From Sporolactobacillus sp. Y61 (GTDB lineage: Bacteria; Bacillota; Bacilli; Bacillales; Sporolactobacillaceae): a stretch of DNA of 64,000 nucleotides. The notes beneath the pieces are model-generated. The model made no database searches and was not told the DNA's origin. It was given only the letters and a program-made list of their open reading frames with translations. Shown here one piece after another: positions 37,829 through 46,742 of this stretch (its first letter is position 1; every line of letters starts with the position of its first letter). Position numbers and translations under genes: made by a program. The stretch is taken from the NCBI RefSeq assembly GCF_040529185.1, contig NZ_CP159510.1, forward strand, positions 2,170,001 to 2,234,000. The letters are read 5' to 3'.

Positions 37829-37864
37829 AGATAAGGGAAACACCGATTCAAGGAGGAACAGTGG

Positions 37865-39739
37865 ATGGGTATCATTCAGAAACTGAGTGTGTCACTGGCA
37901 AACCAGATCGCTGCCGGAGAAGTCGTTGAACGCCCTGCATCTGTTGTCAAGGAACTCGTTGAAAATGCGATTGATGCTCAGGCAACAGCGGTTACAATTC
38001 TGATAGAAGAGGGTGGATTGAAATCCATCACCGTTCGGGACAATGGGGCAGGATTAGCACCGGAGGACTGCCGGGCGGCTTTTGAACGGCATGCAACGAG
38101 TAAAATACACAAGGATTCCGACCTCTTTCATATCCGGACCCTGGGCTTTCGGGGAGAAGCTCTGCCAAGTATTGCAGCTGTCTCTTATCTCGAGATGAAG
38201 ACTTCCGACGGACAGCATCCGGGAATTCATCTGGTCCTTCAGGGGGGACATGTCATACAGTCAGGTCATACGGAAAGCCGGAAGGGGACCGAGATTAAGG
38301 TCAGCCGGCTGTTTTACAATACGCCTGCGCGTCTGAAGTATCTGAAAAGTTTACATACAGAGCTTGGGAAAATATCAGATGTGGTCAACAGGATGGCGCT
38401 TTCTTATCCGCATATTCAATTTACCCTGACTGAAAATGAAAGAACCGTTTTTCAGACGAACGGAAGCGGTGAACTCAGCCATGTACTCGCTGCCATTTAT
38501 GGTGTGCGCACAGCGAAGGCTGCTGTTCCTTTTTCAGGTGATTCACTTGATTTTCATGTTGAAGGTCTGGCGGTGAATCCGCAGATCAACCGTGCCGGAC
38601 GGCAATATGTCTATATATTTGTAAATGGCCGTTTTATTAAAAATTACCCGATCTTTAACAGTATTATTGAAGGTTATCATACACTACTTATGGTCGGGCG
38701 TTACCCGATCTGTGTGATTCATATTAAAATGGATCCATCACTGGTCGATGTGAACGTCCACCCGGCAAAACTTGAAGCGCGAATCAGTAAGGAGAAGGAT
38801 TTGTGCACGCTTATCACAGGAACGATCCGTGAAGCATTTCACAGGCAGCGTCTGATTCCGGCTGTAGGCACAAAGATGCACCGCGAACATCCTCAAGTCG
38901 AGCAGCAGGCAATGGATTTTTCTCCTGATGTGGCCATCGGTCCGGATCTGTCCGCCTCAGGATCACCTGCTGCAGAACATTCACCGGTTTCTGAGGAGCA
39001 GCCTCCGAAAGAGACAATTTCCGGTACAGAGCGTATCGGTGAATCCATGGAGCAGTCCGGGGATCAAGTGTACCGGCGGTCGCTGCCTCAGGAAGGGGAC
39101 GAAATGGAGCCTGCTTCTTCTTCTGAAGAGCCGTCAGATGAAATGAAAACTTCAAGCAGAATGCCGAAGTTATATCCGATCGGTCAGATGCATGGTACGT
39201 ACATTTTCGCCCAGAATGAAGACGGTTTGTATATTATAGATCAGCATGCAGCACAGGAACGAATCAATTATGAATATTACCGGGAGAAAGTAGGTGAGAA
39301 CGCCCGGGAGGTGCAGGAACTGCTCGTTCCCATGACATTTGAATTTACCCATTCTGAATATGAAACAGTCATGGAATATCACGATTATCTGAAGGAGATC
39401 GGGCTGGATTTTGAGTCGTTTGGCAATCGATCCGTTATTATCCGTTCCCATCCGACCTGGATGCCGAAGGGGAGAGAGCCACAGATGATTGAGGATATCG
39501 TTCATCAACTGATTGAAAGCGGGAAGATATCCATCAAAAAACTTCGGGAGGATCTGGCGAAGATGATGTCCTGCAAACGGGCAATCAAGGCGAACCACTA
39601 TCTGAGAACCGACGAAATTCAGGCACTTCTGGACAACCTTGCTAAAGCAAAAGATCCGTTCACCTGTCCCCATGGACGCCCGGTTATCGTTCACTTCACG
39701 CCCTACGAAATGGAAAAGATGTTTAAAAGGGTACAGTAA
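37865..39739 (+). CDS. mutL: DNA mismatch repair endonuclease MutL
   Basis: 624 residues. The N-terminal GHKL ATPase shows ELVENAIDAQ, VRDNGAGL and GFRGEALPSI; a variable linker (about 345-430) follows. The C-terminal endonuclease motif DQHAAQERINYE fits DQHA-x2-E-x4-E, and ACKRA-like SCKRAIKANH and CPHGRP, zinc-site elements, are also present, so this MutL should nick DNA itself, as expected where MutH and Dam are lacking. ATG 37865 follows AAGGAGG. It forms an operon with mutS. Confidence 0.96.
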   Translation: MGIIQKLSVSLANQIAAGEVVERPASVVKELVENAIDAQATAVTILIEEGGLKSITVRDNGAGLAPEDCRAAFERHATSKIHKDSDLFHIRTLGFRGEALPSIAAVSYLEMKTSDGQHPGIHLVLQGGHVIQSGHTESRKGTEIKVSRLFYNTPARLKYLKSLHTELGKISDVVNRMALSYPHIQFTLTENERTVFQTNGSGELSHVLAAIYGVRTAKAAVPFSGDSLDFHVEGLAVNPQINRAGRQYVYIFVNGRFIKNYPIFNSIIEGYHTLLMVGRYPICVIHIKMDPSLVDVNVHPAKLEARISKEKDLCTLITGTIREAFHRQRLIPAVGTKMHREHPQVEQQAMDFSPDVAIGPDLSASGSPAAEHSPVSEEQPPKETISGTERIGESMEQSGDQVYRRSLPQEGDEMEPASSSEEPSDEMKTSSRMPKLYPIGQMHGTYIFAQNEDGLYIIDQHAAQERINYEYYREKVGENAREVQELLVPMTFEFTHSEYETVMEYHDYLKEIGLDFESFGNRSVIIRSHPTWMPKGREPQMIEDIVHQLIESGKISIKKLREDLAKMMSCKRAIKANHYLRTDEIQALLDNLAKAKDPFTCPHGRPVIVHFTPYEMEKMFKRVQ

Positions 39740-39784
39740 AGGGGGCTTAAAGGGCAAAATAGATTTCTCCAGGATAGGGATCGT

Positions 39785-39862
39785 GACCCATCGCTTGACC
39801 CTGATTACAAACAGTATCTCGCAAATCTATTGTACAGGGAAAATTGAGCGATGGGTCTTTTT
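39785..39862 (+). terminator. Large composite terminator after mutL
   Basis: GACCCATCGCT (39785-39795) pairs perfectly with AGCGATGGGTC (39847-39857), followed by five T. The 51-base loop holds an inner pair, CCCTG/CAGGG. It is larger than a usual terminator. Confidence 0.65.
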
Positions 39863-39882
39863 ATCCCGAATGAACGGGCGGG

Positions 39883-39960
39883 CCCACCTCAGGGTCATGA
39901 GGATAAACGAACATGCCAGGGCGGGGGATCACTGCCCGCGGAAGTCTGATGGATTCCACT
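39883..39960 (+). ncRNA. Structured intergenic element, copy B
   Basis: It shares CCCACCTCAG, GGATAAACGAACA, ATCACTGCCCGC and GATGG with copy A at 25.3 kb, about four-fifths identical by eye. GCGGG pairs with CCCGC; in copy A the stem is kept as GTGGG/CCCGC, a G-U wobble, which hints at selection on RNA structure. The final hairpin of copy A is not preserved here. Confidence 0.4.
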
Positions 39961-40016
39961 GGTTGAAGTATTACTTTATTTTCTAAGTGGTTGCCCTTAA
40001 AGGGTAAATTCAAGTC

Positions 40017-40044
40017 AAAAAAAAAGCACACAGTTGTGTGCTTC
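40017..40044 (-). terminator. Terminator after pflA (reverse strand)
   Basis: On the reverse strand AAGCACACA and TGTGTGCTT flank a short loop, followed by a run of about ten T. Confidence 0.85.
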
Positions 40045-40067
40045 AAAATCCGAAAATACAGATCCTC

Positions 40068-40844
40068 TTACTTCCGATAATCCGCACAGTGAAGCAGTTC
40101 TTCGGCATTCCTGATACGTTCATCGGTTGGGGGGTCTACGCCGTCGAGGCGGTAACGGATACCCAGTTCATGATATTTTGCAATGCCCATTGTATGGTAG
40201 GGCAGAATTTCCACGCGTTTGACATTTGTCAAGGTCTGAATGAACGCATTTAACTTTTTCAGATCTTCATCATTATCGGTCACACCGGGAACAAGAACAT
40301 GGCGAATCCATATCGGTTTACCAATAGAAGAGAGGTAGCGACACATATCGAGAATATTCTCATTCGTGAAACCGGTTAGCTTTCGGTGCTTCTCCGGGTC
40401 AATCTCTTTAATGTCTACAAGAAGCAGATCCGTGACAGTCATCAGTTCGCGGAAGAGACTGAAAAACGGTTCTTCACGGGTAAAGGGATGTCCGCTGGTA
40501 TCCAGACAGGTGTGAACCCCTTCATCTTTTGCCCTGCGGAACAGATCAAGGGCAAAATCAGGCTGCAGAAGGATTTCACCGCCGCTTAATGTAATACCTC
40601 CGTCTTTTCCCCAGAAGTCACGATACTGGAGCGCTTCACTCAGGACTTCGGCTGCTGATCGCTTCCTGCCGACACGCGTTTTCCATGTATCCGGATTGTG
40701 ACAATACATACACCTCATATCACAACCCTGCATGAAGACAACGAAGCGGATTCCTGGTCCGTCGACCGCACCAAAACTCTCTGTAGAGTGGATGTAACCG
40801 AGAACGCCTGGATCTCCTGATGTTTTATTTTGCTTGATTGTCAT
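40068..40844 (-). CDS. pflA: Pyruvate formate-lyase activating enzyme
   Basis: A 258-residue radical-SAM enzyme. The cluster motif CDMRCMYC (C-x3-C-x2-C) lies near residue 40, preceded by VDGPGIRFVVFMQG. GGITLSGGE and later WIRHVLVPGVTDND are also typical. It uses S-adenosylmethionine to install the glycyl radical on PflB under anaerobic conditions. It lies downstream of pflB on the same strand, separated by a terminator-like hairpin. Length is normal. Confidence 0.96.
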   Translation of the reverse strand: MTIKQNKTSGDPGVLGYIHSTESFGAVDGPGIRFVVFMQGCDMRCMYCHNPDTWKTRVGRKRSAAEVLSEALQYRDFWGKDGGITLSGGEILLQPDFALDLFRRAKDEGVHTCLDTSGHPFTREEPFFSLFRELMTVTDLLLVDIKEIDPEKHRKLTGFTNENILDMCRYLSSIGKPIWIRHVLVPGVTDNDEDLKKLNAFIQTLTNVKRVEILPYHTMGIAKYHELGIRYRLDGVDPPTDERIRNAEELLHCADYRK

Positions 40845-40865
40845 GGCTGATCATCTCACTTTTAT

Positions 40866-40897
40866 AAAAAAAGCAGGCATCGGATCTGCCTGCTTTT
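40866..40897. terminator. Terminator-like hairpin between pflB and pflA
   Basis: AGCAGGCA and TGCCTGCT pair around a 7-base loop, with A-rich and T-rich flanks on both strands. On the coding (reverse) strand it ends in TTTTTTT. Confidence 0.75.
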
Positions 40898-40912
40898 CCG
40901 GCATAAGTACAT

Positions 40913-43180
40913 TTACATACGGCTGTGGAAGGTCCGGGAAATCACGTCGTCCTGCTGTTCCTTTGTCAGGTCGGCAAAGTAGACGCAATAGCCGGAAACA
41001 CGAATGGTTAAAGTTGGGTACTTTTCCGGATGTTTCTGGGCATCAATCAGTGTCTCACGGTTGAATACGTTGATATTCAGATGATGTCCGTTTTTGCGCA
41101 TATAACCGTCTACCATACGGACAAGCGTATTTTTCTGAGTCTCGGAGTCAGAGCCCAGTGTGGAAGGCGTTACCGCAAAGGTATTGGAAATCCCGTCGGT
41201 TGCATAGCGATAAGGGATCTTTGCAACGGACATCAGAGAGGCGAGAGCACCACTTGTTTCAGAACCATAATAGGGATTTGCCCCGGGAGCAAATGGTTTG
41301 CCCTGCTCACGCCCGTTCGGAGTTGAACCGGTATTCTTGCCATAAACGACATTCGATGTAATCGTCAGAACAGAAGTGGACAGCTTGGCACCGCGATAAA
41401 GGTGGTGACGGGCCATCTTGTTATAGAAGGCTTTGATCAGCCAAACGGCTATCTCGTCGGCACGATCATCGTTGTTCCCGTATTTCGGGAAATCGTTATC
41501 CGCCTTATAGTCCACTGCAAGACCGTTTTCATCACGAATCACGCGGACATGACCGTATTTAATTGCCGAGATGGAGTCAACGGCAACAGAAAATCCGGAA
41601 ATACCGGTCGCGAATGTCCGATCCACATGGGTATTCTTCAATGCCATTTGCGCTGATTCATAGTAATATTTATCGTGCATGTAGTGGATGATGTTCAGTG
41701 AGTTGACGTATTCATCCGCCAGCCAATCCATCATGGGATCGAATTTCTTCATGAATTCATCATAATCAATATATTCGGATGTGATCGGTTCATAAGCGGG
41801 GCCAACCTGTGCCTTTCCAATTTCATCGACTCCGCCGTTAACCGTATAAAGGATCGCTTTGGCGAGGTTAGCCCTGGCGCCGAAGAACTGCATCCCGTCG
41901 GCAACCGGCTGTGCGGATACACAGCAGGCAATCGCATAATAATCAGTACCCCACTGTGTGCGCATCAGTTCGTCGTTCTCATATTGAATGGTTGAACTGT
42001 CAATCGACACCTGAGTCGCGTACCGTCTGAAACTTTCCGGAAGTTTCTCCGACCAGAGCAGGGTGATGTTCGGTTCCGGAGAAGGCCCCATGTTCGCCAG
42101 CGTATTCAGGAAACGATAGGAAGTCTTTGTGACCATCGACCGACCGTCCATTGCCATGCCACCGATTGACAGGGTTGCCCAGATCGGGTTGCCGGAGAAC
42201 AGCGAATCGTATTCAGGAGTACGGATGTAAGCGACCATCCGCAGTTTCATAGTAAACTGGTCGATCAGTTCCTGTGCTTCCTTCTCGGTTAGTACGCCGT
42301 TTTTCATATCCCGATCGATGTAGATATCGAGGAATGCATCGATCCGTCCAATCGACATGGCGGCACCGTTCTGCTGTTTTATTGCTGCAAGATAGCCAAA
42401 ATACAGCCACTGAATGGCTTCACGGGTATTTTTCGCCGGTTTTGAAATATCAATACCATAGCTCGCAGCCATTTCTTTCATTTGTTTCAGTGCACGGATC
42501 TGATCCGTTACCTCTTCGCGTAACTGGATCACTTCGTTGGTCATTTCACCATCGCCGATATTTTCGAAATCTTGCTTTTTGGCTTCAACCAATCTGTCAA
42601 TGCCGTAAAGAGCGACACGGGGGAAGTCACCGATCAGGCGACCGCGTCCGTAAGCATCCGGCAGTCCGGTAATAATTTTATAGTGACGGCATGCACGCAT
42701 TTTCTTATCATACACATCAAAAACGCCCTGATTGTGTGTTTTGTGATATTCGGTGAATACATGTTTGATTTCAGGGTCGATTTTCAGGCCGTGTGCCTCA
42801 AGTGCTTCTTCCGCCATACGAATCCCGCCGTACGGCATCAGAGCCTTCTTCAATGGTTTGTCGGTCTGCAGGCCGACAATCTTTTCAAGACTTTTATCCA
42901 GATAACCAGGCCGGTGGGAAGTGATCGTTGAAACAACCTTTGTGTCGGCATCAAGTACTCCGCCGGCTTCGCGCTCTTTAAGTTTCAGACTCATCAGTTT
43001 ATTGTTCAATGTCGTTGTTGCATCAGTGGGACCGGTCAAAAACGATTCATTACCGTAATAGGGCTTGTAATTCAGGTTAATGAAATCACGGATATCAATT
43101 TCATCCAGCCATGCGCCCTTTTGAAAGCCCTTCCAAAAATGATCATAGTCATTTTTCTCAATGGTTTTTGTCTGTAACAT
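40913..43180 (-). CDS. pflB: Formate C-acetyltransferase (pyruvate formate-lyase)
   Basis: A 755-residue glycyl-radical enzyme that splits pyruvate with CoA to acetyl-CoA and formate. The adjacent catalytic cysteines appear in [11 protein letters not shown]; the radical glycine is in RVSGYCVYF, 26th residue from the C-terminus. [19 protein letters not shown] at the N-terminus is typical. The reverse-strand ATG at 43180 is preferred to an in-frame start at 43216 because GGAGGG lies eight bases upstream of it. It sits between mutL and an amino acid permease, away from other fermentation genes. Confidence 0.97.
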   Translation of the reverse strand: MLQTKTIEKNDYDHFWKGFQKGAWLDEIDIRDFINLNYKPYYGNESFLTGPTDATTTLNNKLMSLKLKEREAGGVLDADTKVVSTITSHRPGYLDKSLEKIVGLQTDKPLKKALMPYGGIRMAEEALEAHGLKIDPEIKHVFTEYHKTHNQGVFDVYDKKMRACRHYKIITGLPDAYGRGRLIGDFPRVALYGIDRLVEAKKQDFENIGDGEMTNEVIQLREEVTDQIRALKQMKEMAASYGIDISKPAKNTREAIQWLYFGYLAAIKQQNGAAMSIGRIDAFLDIYIDRDMKNGVLTEKEAQELIDQFTMKLRMVAYIRTPEYDSLFSGNPIWATLSIGGMAMDGRSMVTKTSYRFLNTLANMGPSPEPNITLLWSEKLPESFRRYATQVSIDSSTIQYENDELMRTQWGTDYYAIACCVSAQPVADGMQFFGARANLAKAILYTVNGGVDEIGKAQVGPAYEPITSEYIDYDEFMKKFDPMMDWLADEYVNSLNIIHYMHDKYYYESAQMALKNTHVDRTFATGISGFSVAVDSISAIKYGHVRVIRDENGLAVDYKADNDFPKYGNNDDRADEIAVWLIKAFYNKMARHHLYRGAKLSTSVLTITSNVVYGKNTGSTPNGREQGKPFAPGANPYYGSETSGALASLMSVAKIPYRYATDGISNTFAVTPSTLGSDSETQKNTLVRMVDGYMRKNGHHLNINVFNRETLIDAQKHPEKYPTLTIRVSGYCVYFADLTKEQQDDVISRTFHSRM

Positions 43181-43243
43181 ATGTGTCCCTCCAATTCCTG
43201 TTCTCTTACCTTTCACGATTCCATTTTAGCGTATTTTATTGAA

Positions 43244-43257
43244 AAAAAGCGCTTTAT
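43244..43257 (-). promoter_or_regulatory. Possible cre (CcpA) site upstream of pflB
   Basis: The palindrome AAAGCGCTTT (43246-43255) matches the core of a catabolite-responsive element, though the outer bases do not. It lies about 65 bases upstream of the pflB start. Catabolite control of pfl is common in Firmicutes, so the site is plausible. Confidence 0.4.
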
Positions 43258-43345
43258 TAACAATAATCCACAGAATGTTCATAAATTAAAGAGCCATTTT
43301 TAGCTGACAGGCATTCGCCTTACCTTTTCTGCTTCCTTACATCTG

Positions 43346-43373
43346 TTGACAGGTTTTACCCATTCGTTATAAT
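43346..43373 (+). promoter_or_regulatory. Consensus sigma-A promoter for the amino acid permease
   Basis: TTGACA (43346-43351) and TATAAT (43368-43373), both perfect hexamers, with 16-base spacing. Confidence 0.85.
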
Positions 43374-43436
43374 GGAGGTTATATTTGCTTTATCAGTTTA
43401 AAGCGGATGTGCAAATACAGAGAGAAAGGACAGAAA

Positions 43437-44831
43437 ATGATGGGTGTGACAGAGAAAAAGGGCGAATCACTCAGGCGTGGACTTGAGCCGCGTCATATTA
43501 TGCTGATGGCTATGGCCGGGATGATCGGAACAGGAATTTTCAAAGGAAGCGGTGATACGTTATCTATCGCCGGTCCCAGTGTGACGATTGCGTACCTGGT
43601 CTGCGGCTTAATTTTATTTATTGTCATGGTGGCACTCGCAGAGATGGCGATTGCCTTTCCCGGTCTGAACATGCAGCATTTGATGTACAAGGCGTTTGGT
43701 TTCAGAGTATCGATTATGATCGGGTGGCTGTACTGGATTAACTGGATGATTGTGACTGTTGTAGAGGTGCTTGCGGCCGGAAGCTTCCTGAACTACTGGT
43801 TTCCAGGTGTCCCCCTTTGGTTGCTTGCCGGTCTGTGTGGTCTATTTATTATCATGATTAACCTGTTTCAGGTCAGCCTTTACGGAGAGTTCGAATTCTG
43901 GTTTGCCGGCATTAAAATAGGTGCCATTATCGTATTTATTATCCTGGGTATTCTGATTTTGTTCGGGGTAATCCAGGGTCCCAACGGCCCCGCGGATCCT
44001 GTGAAAAACTTATTCGGATATGGTGGATTCTTTCCGAATGGCTTTGGAGGAATGGTCTCGGCACTTCTTGTTGTGATTTACTCTTATGGCGGGTCTGAGC
44101 TGATTGGGCTTACTGTGAACGAGGCGAGAGACGTGGAACACGTTCTGCCGAAGGTAATCAAGACTGTTGTGACTCGTGTTGCGATGTTTTATATTCTGCC
44201 GATTATCATCATATGCAGCCTGATGCCCTGGAACAGTGTTTCAGCGACTGAGAGCAGCCCGTTTGTTCAGGTATTTGAGGCGGTCGGCCTGCCGGGTGTT
44301 CCGCATTTGATGAATTTTGTTCTCCTGACAGCCGTGCTGTCTGCAGGGAACTCAGGTATTTATGCAACAACACGTACGTTATATGCAATGGCTGAACGAG
44401 GTGAAGCACCCAAATTCGCCAGAAAGCTGACCAAAAGGGGTGTACCACTTGGTGGAATAGGTCTGACTGCCGGGTTTCTTGCAGTGGGTGTTGTTCTTGC
44501 GTACCTTTCACCGAATCAGATTATCAATCAACTGATGAGTATCCCGGGGTTCACCATTTCTCTGGTCTGGATCGCCATTTGCCTTGCAGAATTGAAACTT
44601 CGGCCGAATTATGATCGTCTGCCGTTTTTCAGAATGGTGGGCTTTCCTTATATGACGATCATCGGTGCTGCAGCTTTATCACTGATTTTCATCACATTTG
44701 TTCTAAATCCGGCAAATCTGGTGGGGACACTGACATGTCTCGGAATCATGACCTTCCTGATTATTATCTCATTCTATATCCGGCCGGAGCAAAAACCTGC
44801 GACCGGCAATACCTCTTCTGATGATGATTGA
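43437..44831 (+). CDS. Amino acid permease (APC superfamily, AAT-like)
   Basis: About 464 residues with 12 hydrophobic segments. The N-terminal GLEPRHIMLMAMAGMIGTGIFKGSG is the amino acid transporter signature, with the unwound helix GMIGTGIF. YSYGGSELIGLTVNEARD and NSGIYATTRTLYAMAERGEAPK are typical of AAT/gamma-aminobutyrate-like permeases. The substrate cannot be read from sequence. ATG 43437 follows AAAGGA; upstream in-frame codons lack such a site. It has a very strong promoter and its own terminator. Confidence 0.88.
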   Translation: MMGVTEKKGESLRRGLEPRHIMLMAMAGMIGTGIFKGSGDTLSIAGPSVTIAYLVCGLILFIVMVALAEMAIAFPGLNMQHLMYKAFGFRVSIMIGWLYWINWMIVTVVEVLAAGSFLNYWFPGVPLWLLAGLCGLFIIMINLFQVSLYGEFEFWFAGIKIGAIIVFIILGILILFGVIQGPNGPADPVKNLFGYGGFFPNGFGGMVSALLVVIYSYGGSELIGLTVNEARDVEHVLPKVIKTVVTRVAMFYILPIIIICSLMPWNSVSATESSPFVQVFEAVGLPGVPHLMNFVLLTAVLSAGNSGIYATTRTLYAMAERGEAPKFARKLTKRGVPLGGIGLTAGFLAVGVVLAYLSPNQIINQLMSIPGFTISLVWIAICLAELKLRPNYDRLPFFRMVGFPYMTIIGAAALSLIFITFVLNPANLVGTLTCLGIMTFLIIISFYIRPEQKPATGNTSSDDD

Positions 44832-44854
44832 AAAAAAGATGTGTTTTAATAAAC

Positions 44855-44887
44855 GAGGCTTTCAGCTTTTTGCTGAAAGCTTCTTTC
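44855..44887 (+). terminator. Terminator after the permease gene
   Basis: GAGGCTTTCAGC and GCTGAAAGCTTC pair with one wobble around TTTTT, followed by a T-rich tail. Confidence 0.75.
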
Positions 44888-45012
44888 TGATTAAAAAACA
44901 TAAGTTCGTATCATTAGATCAAGGGGTAATCGGATGCGAAAGATTGTTATTTAAAATCATTTGTTGCTCTAATTGCCGTTGAGTAGCATTTTTTCAGAAA
45001 AACAAATATACT

Positions 45013-45091
45013 GGCAGATCGTCTGCCTTGTATTTCTTCAGTTGATCATGGATAAAGGACGATATGCTGTGCTACACTTGGTAGCATACAG
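45013..45091 (+). other. Two dyad-symmetric sites upstream of miaA
   Basis: GGCAGATCGTCTGCC (45013-45027) is a perfect dyad around a central base. Further on, TATGCT (45063-45068) and AGCATA (about 45084-45089) flank a CTAC/GTAG pair. They lie in the otherwise non-coding 44888-45123 stretch. They could be operators or RNA stems; no function is assigned. Confidence 0.35.
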
Positions 45092-45123
45092 GAAAATCGG
45101 AAAGCAGGTTCATCAGCAGACTC

Positions 45124-46062
45124 ATGCATAAACAGATGATTGCTGTGGTTGGCCCCACAGCTGTTGGAAAAACAAAACTGAGCATCTTTCTCGCAAAACA
45201 CCTTAAAGGCGAGATTATTAACGGCGACGCTTTTCAGGTATACCGGGGACTGGATATCGGTACAGCAAAAATATCAACAGAAGAAACAGAAGGCGTCCCG
45301 CATCATTTGTTTGATATTCGTAATCCCGGAGAGACGTATTCTGCAGCAGATTACCAGAAGGATGCCCGTCAAATAATCCGGGAAATTCAAAGCAGAGGAA
45401 ACGTGCCGATTCTTGTTGGCGGGACCGGTTTTTATGTAAAAAGCGCGCTCTTTGACTATCATTTTTCGAATGTCGGTTCGAATCCTGAATACCGGATGTA
45501 TCTGGAGGAGGCCGAAAAAAAGAAGGGATCAGGTTTTCTTTATGAACACCTGAAATCAGTTGATCCCGACGCGGCCTGCCACATCCATCCGAATAATCTC
45601 ATCAGGGTGATTCGGGCGCTTGAAGTGACCCATGAAACGGGCATTCCATTCAGCAGACAGCAAAAACAGGTTTCTGATGTGCCGCTGTTCCATGTCATGA
45701 TTATTGGCCTGACGATGGCTCGCGAACTTCTTTACGAAAGGATTAATCAGCGGGTGAACCTGATGATGGGAAAAGGGTTGCTTCATGAGGTTCAGGAACT
45801 TTATGAAAAAGGCTTACGGGACAGTCAGGCGATGCAGGCCATTGGTTATAAAGAGTTTTTCCCTTACTTCGACGGGAAAATAACACTTGATCAGGCAGTC
45901 GATCAGCTGAAGAAAAATTCCAGACATTATGCGAAAAGACAGCTTACATGGTTCCGGCGGCAGATGAATGTCAGTTGGTTTGATATGACCGATGCGCTGA
46001 GTGACTTTTCCATTCAGGCGGATAAAATTCTGCAATTCGTGCAGAAAAAAATGTCGCGCTGA
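45124..46062 (+). CDS. miaA: tRNA dimethylallyltransferase
   Basis: A 312-residue enzyme that adds the dimethylallyl group to A37 of tRNAs, giving the substrate of MiaB. Walker A GPTAVGKT at residues 10-17, then INGDAFQVYRGLDIGTAK, PHHLFDIRNPGETYSAADYQ and ILVGGTGFYV are characteristic; the tRNA-binding C-terminal part includes AIGYKEFFPYFDG and RHYAKRQLTWFRRQ. ATG 45124. It precedes hfq, as in many bacteria. Confidence 0.96.
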   Translation: MHKQMIAVVGPTAVGKTKLSIFLAKHLKGEIINGDAFQVYRGLDIGTAKISTEETEGVPHHLFDIRNPGETYSAADYQKDARQIIREIQSRGNVPILVGGTGFYVKSALFDYHFSNVGSNPEYRMYLEEAEKKKGSGFLYEHLKSVDPDAACHIHPNNLIRVIRALEVTHETGIPFSRQQKQVSDVPLFHVMIIGLTMARELLYERINQRVNLMMGKGLLHEVQELYEKGLRDSQAMQAIGYKEFFPYFDGKITLDQAVDQLKKNSRHYAKRQLTWFRRQMNVSWFDMTDALSDFSIQADKILQFVQKKMSR

Positions 46063-46069
46063 TGATTCT

Positions 46070-46098
46070 TTGCAAATGATGGAAAATTAAAATATAAT
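46070..46098 (+). promoter_or_regulatory. Sigma-A promoter for hfq
   Basis: TTGCAA (46070-46075) and TATAAT (46093-46098) have 17-base spacing. About 140 bases of leader follow. Confidence 0.7.
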
Positions 46099-46237
46099 TA
46101 TGATGTTAGGCTTTTTTCTGGCAGGATAGATTTTCATTCTTCTCAGAAAAATGATTCAATATTTTCATTTAATTATTGCAGGAAAAATTTAATCTAAAGC
46201 GAATAATTGTAGTTAGAGAGAAAAGAGGAGGAAGAAA

Positions 46238-46471
46238 ATGAAACAGTCGATTAATATTCAGGATACCTTTCTGAATCAGTTGCGTAAAGACGGAATCTTC
46301 GTGACCGTATTCCTGGTCAGCGGTTTCCAGCTCAAGGGTAAAGTGAAAGCTTTTGATAATTTTACCGTCCTTCTGGACAGTGAGGGTAAACAGCAATTAA
46401 TTTTTAAACATGCTATTTCGACATTCACCCCTTCACGGCCGGTGAATCTGACTAATCAGGAAGAATCGTAA
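46238..46471 (+). CDS. hfq: RNA chaperone Hfq
   Basis: A 77-residue Sm-like protein. Sm1 is [42 protein letters not shown] and Sm2 ends KHAISTF, a Gram-positive version of the YKHAIST motif. It forms hexameric rings that bind small RNAs and mRNAs, though its importance in Bacillus is modest. ATG 46238 follows AGAGGAGGAAG. It has its own promoter after miaA. Confidence 0.95.
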   Translation: MKQSINIQDTFLNQLRKDGIFVTVFLVSGFQLKGKVKAFDNFTVLLDSEGKQQLIFKHAISTFTPSRPVNLTNQEES

Positions 46472-46550
46472 CGGAGGCTGTTCATCATATTGAAGAAAGT
46501 CGGTCAAGTCACTTTTTTCTGATCAGGCATAAATCCTCCAGCAAGATAGG

Positions 46551-46580
46551 AAGAGGCGGCAGCTGCTGCCTCTCTTGTTT
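46551..46580 (+). terminator. Terminator after hfq
   Basis: AGAGGCGGCAGC and GCTGCCTCT form a GC-rich stem followed by CTTGTTTT. Confidence 0.65.
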
Positions 46581-46742
46581 TACATCCAATTATTTTAACG
46601 TATTTCTCCCTTCTGAATGTTCGACATGAATCATAAGATAGTTCTGTCAGCTGATTTACATAGGGCCAATCGTCATGAAATAAAACAGAAAAACAGCTGG
46701 CTGGAAAGTGAGTATGTTGCGCAACAGTGAGGGGGTTGCTCA

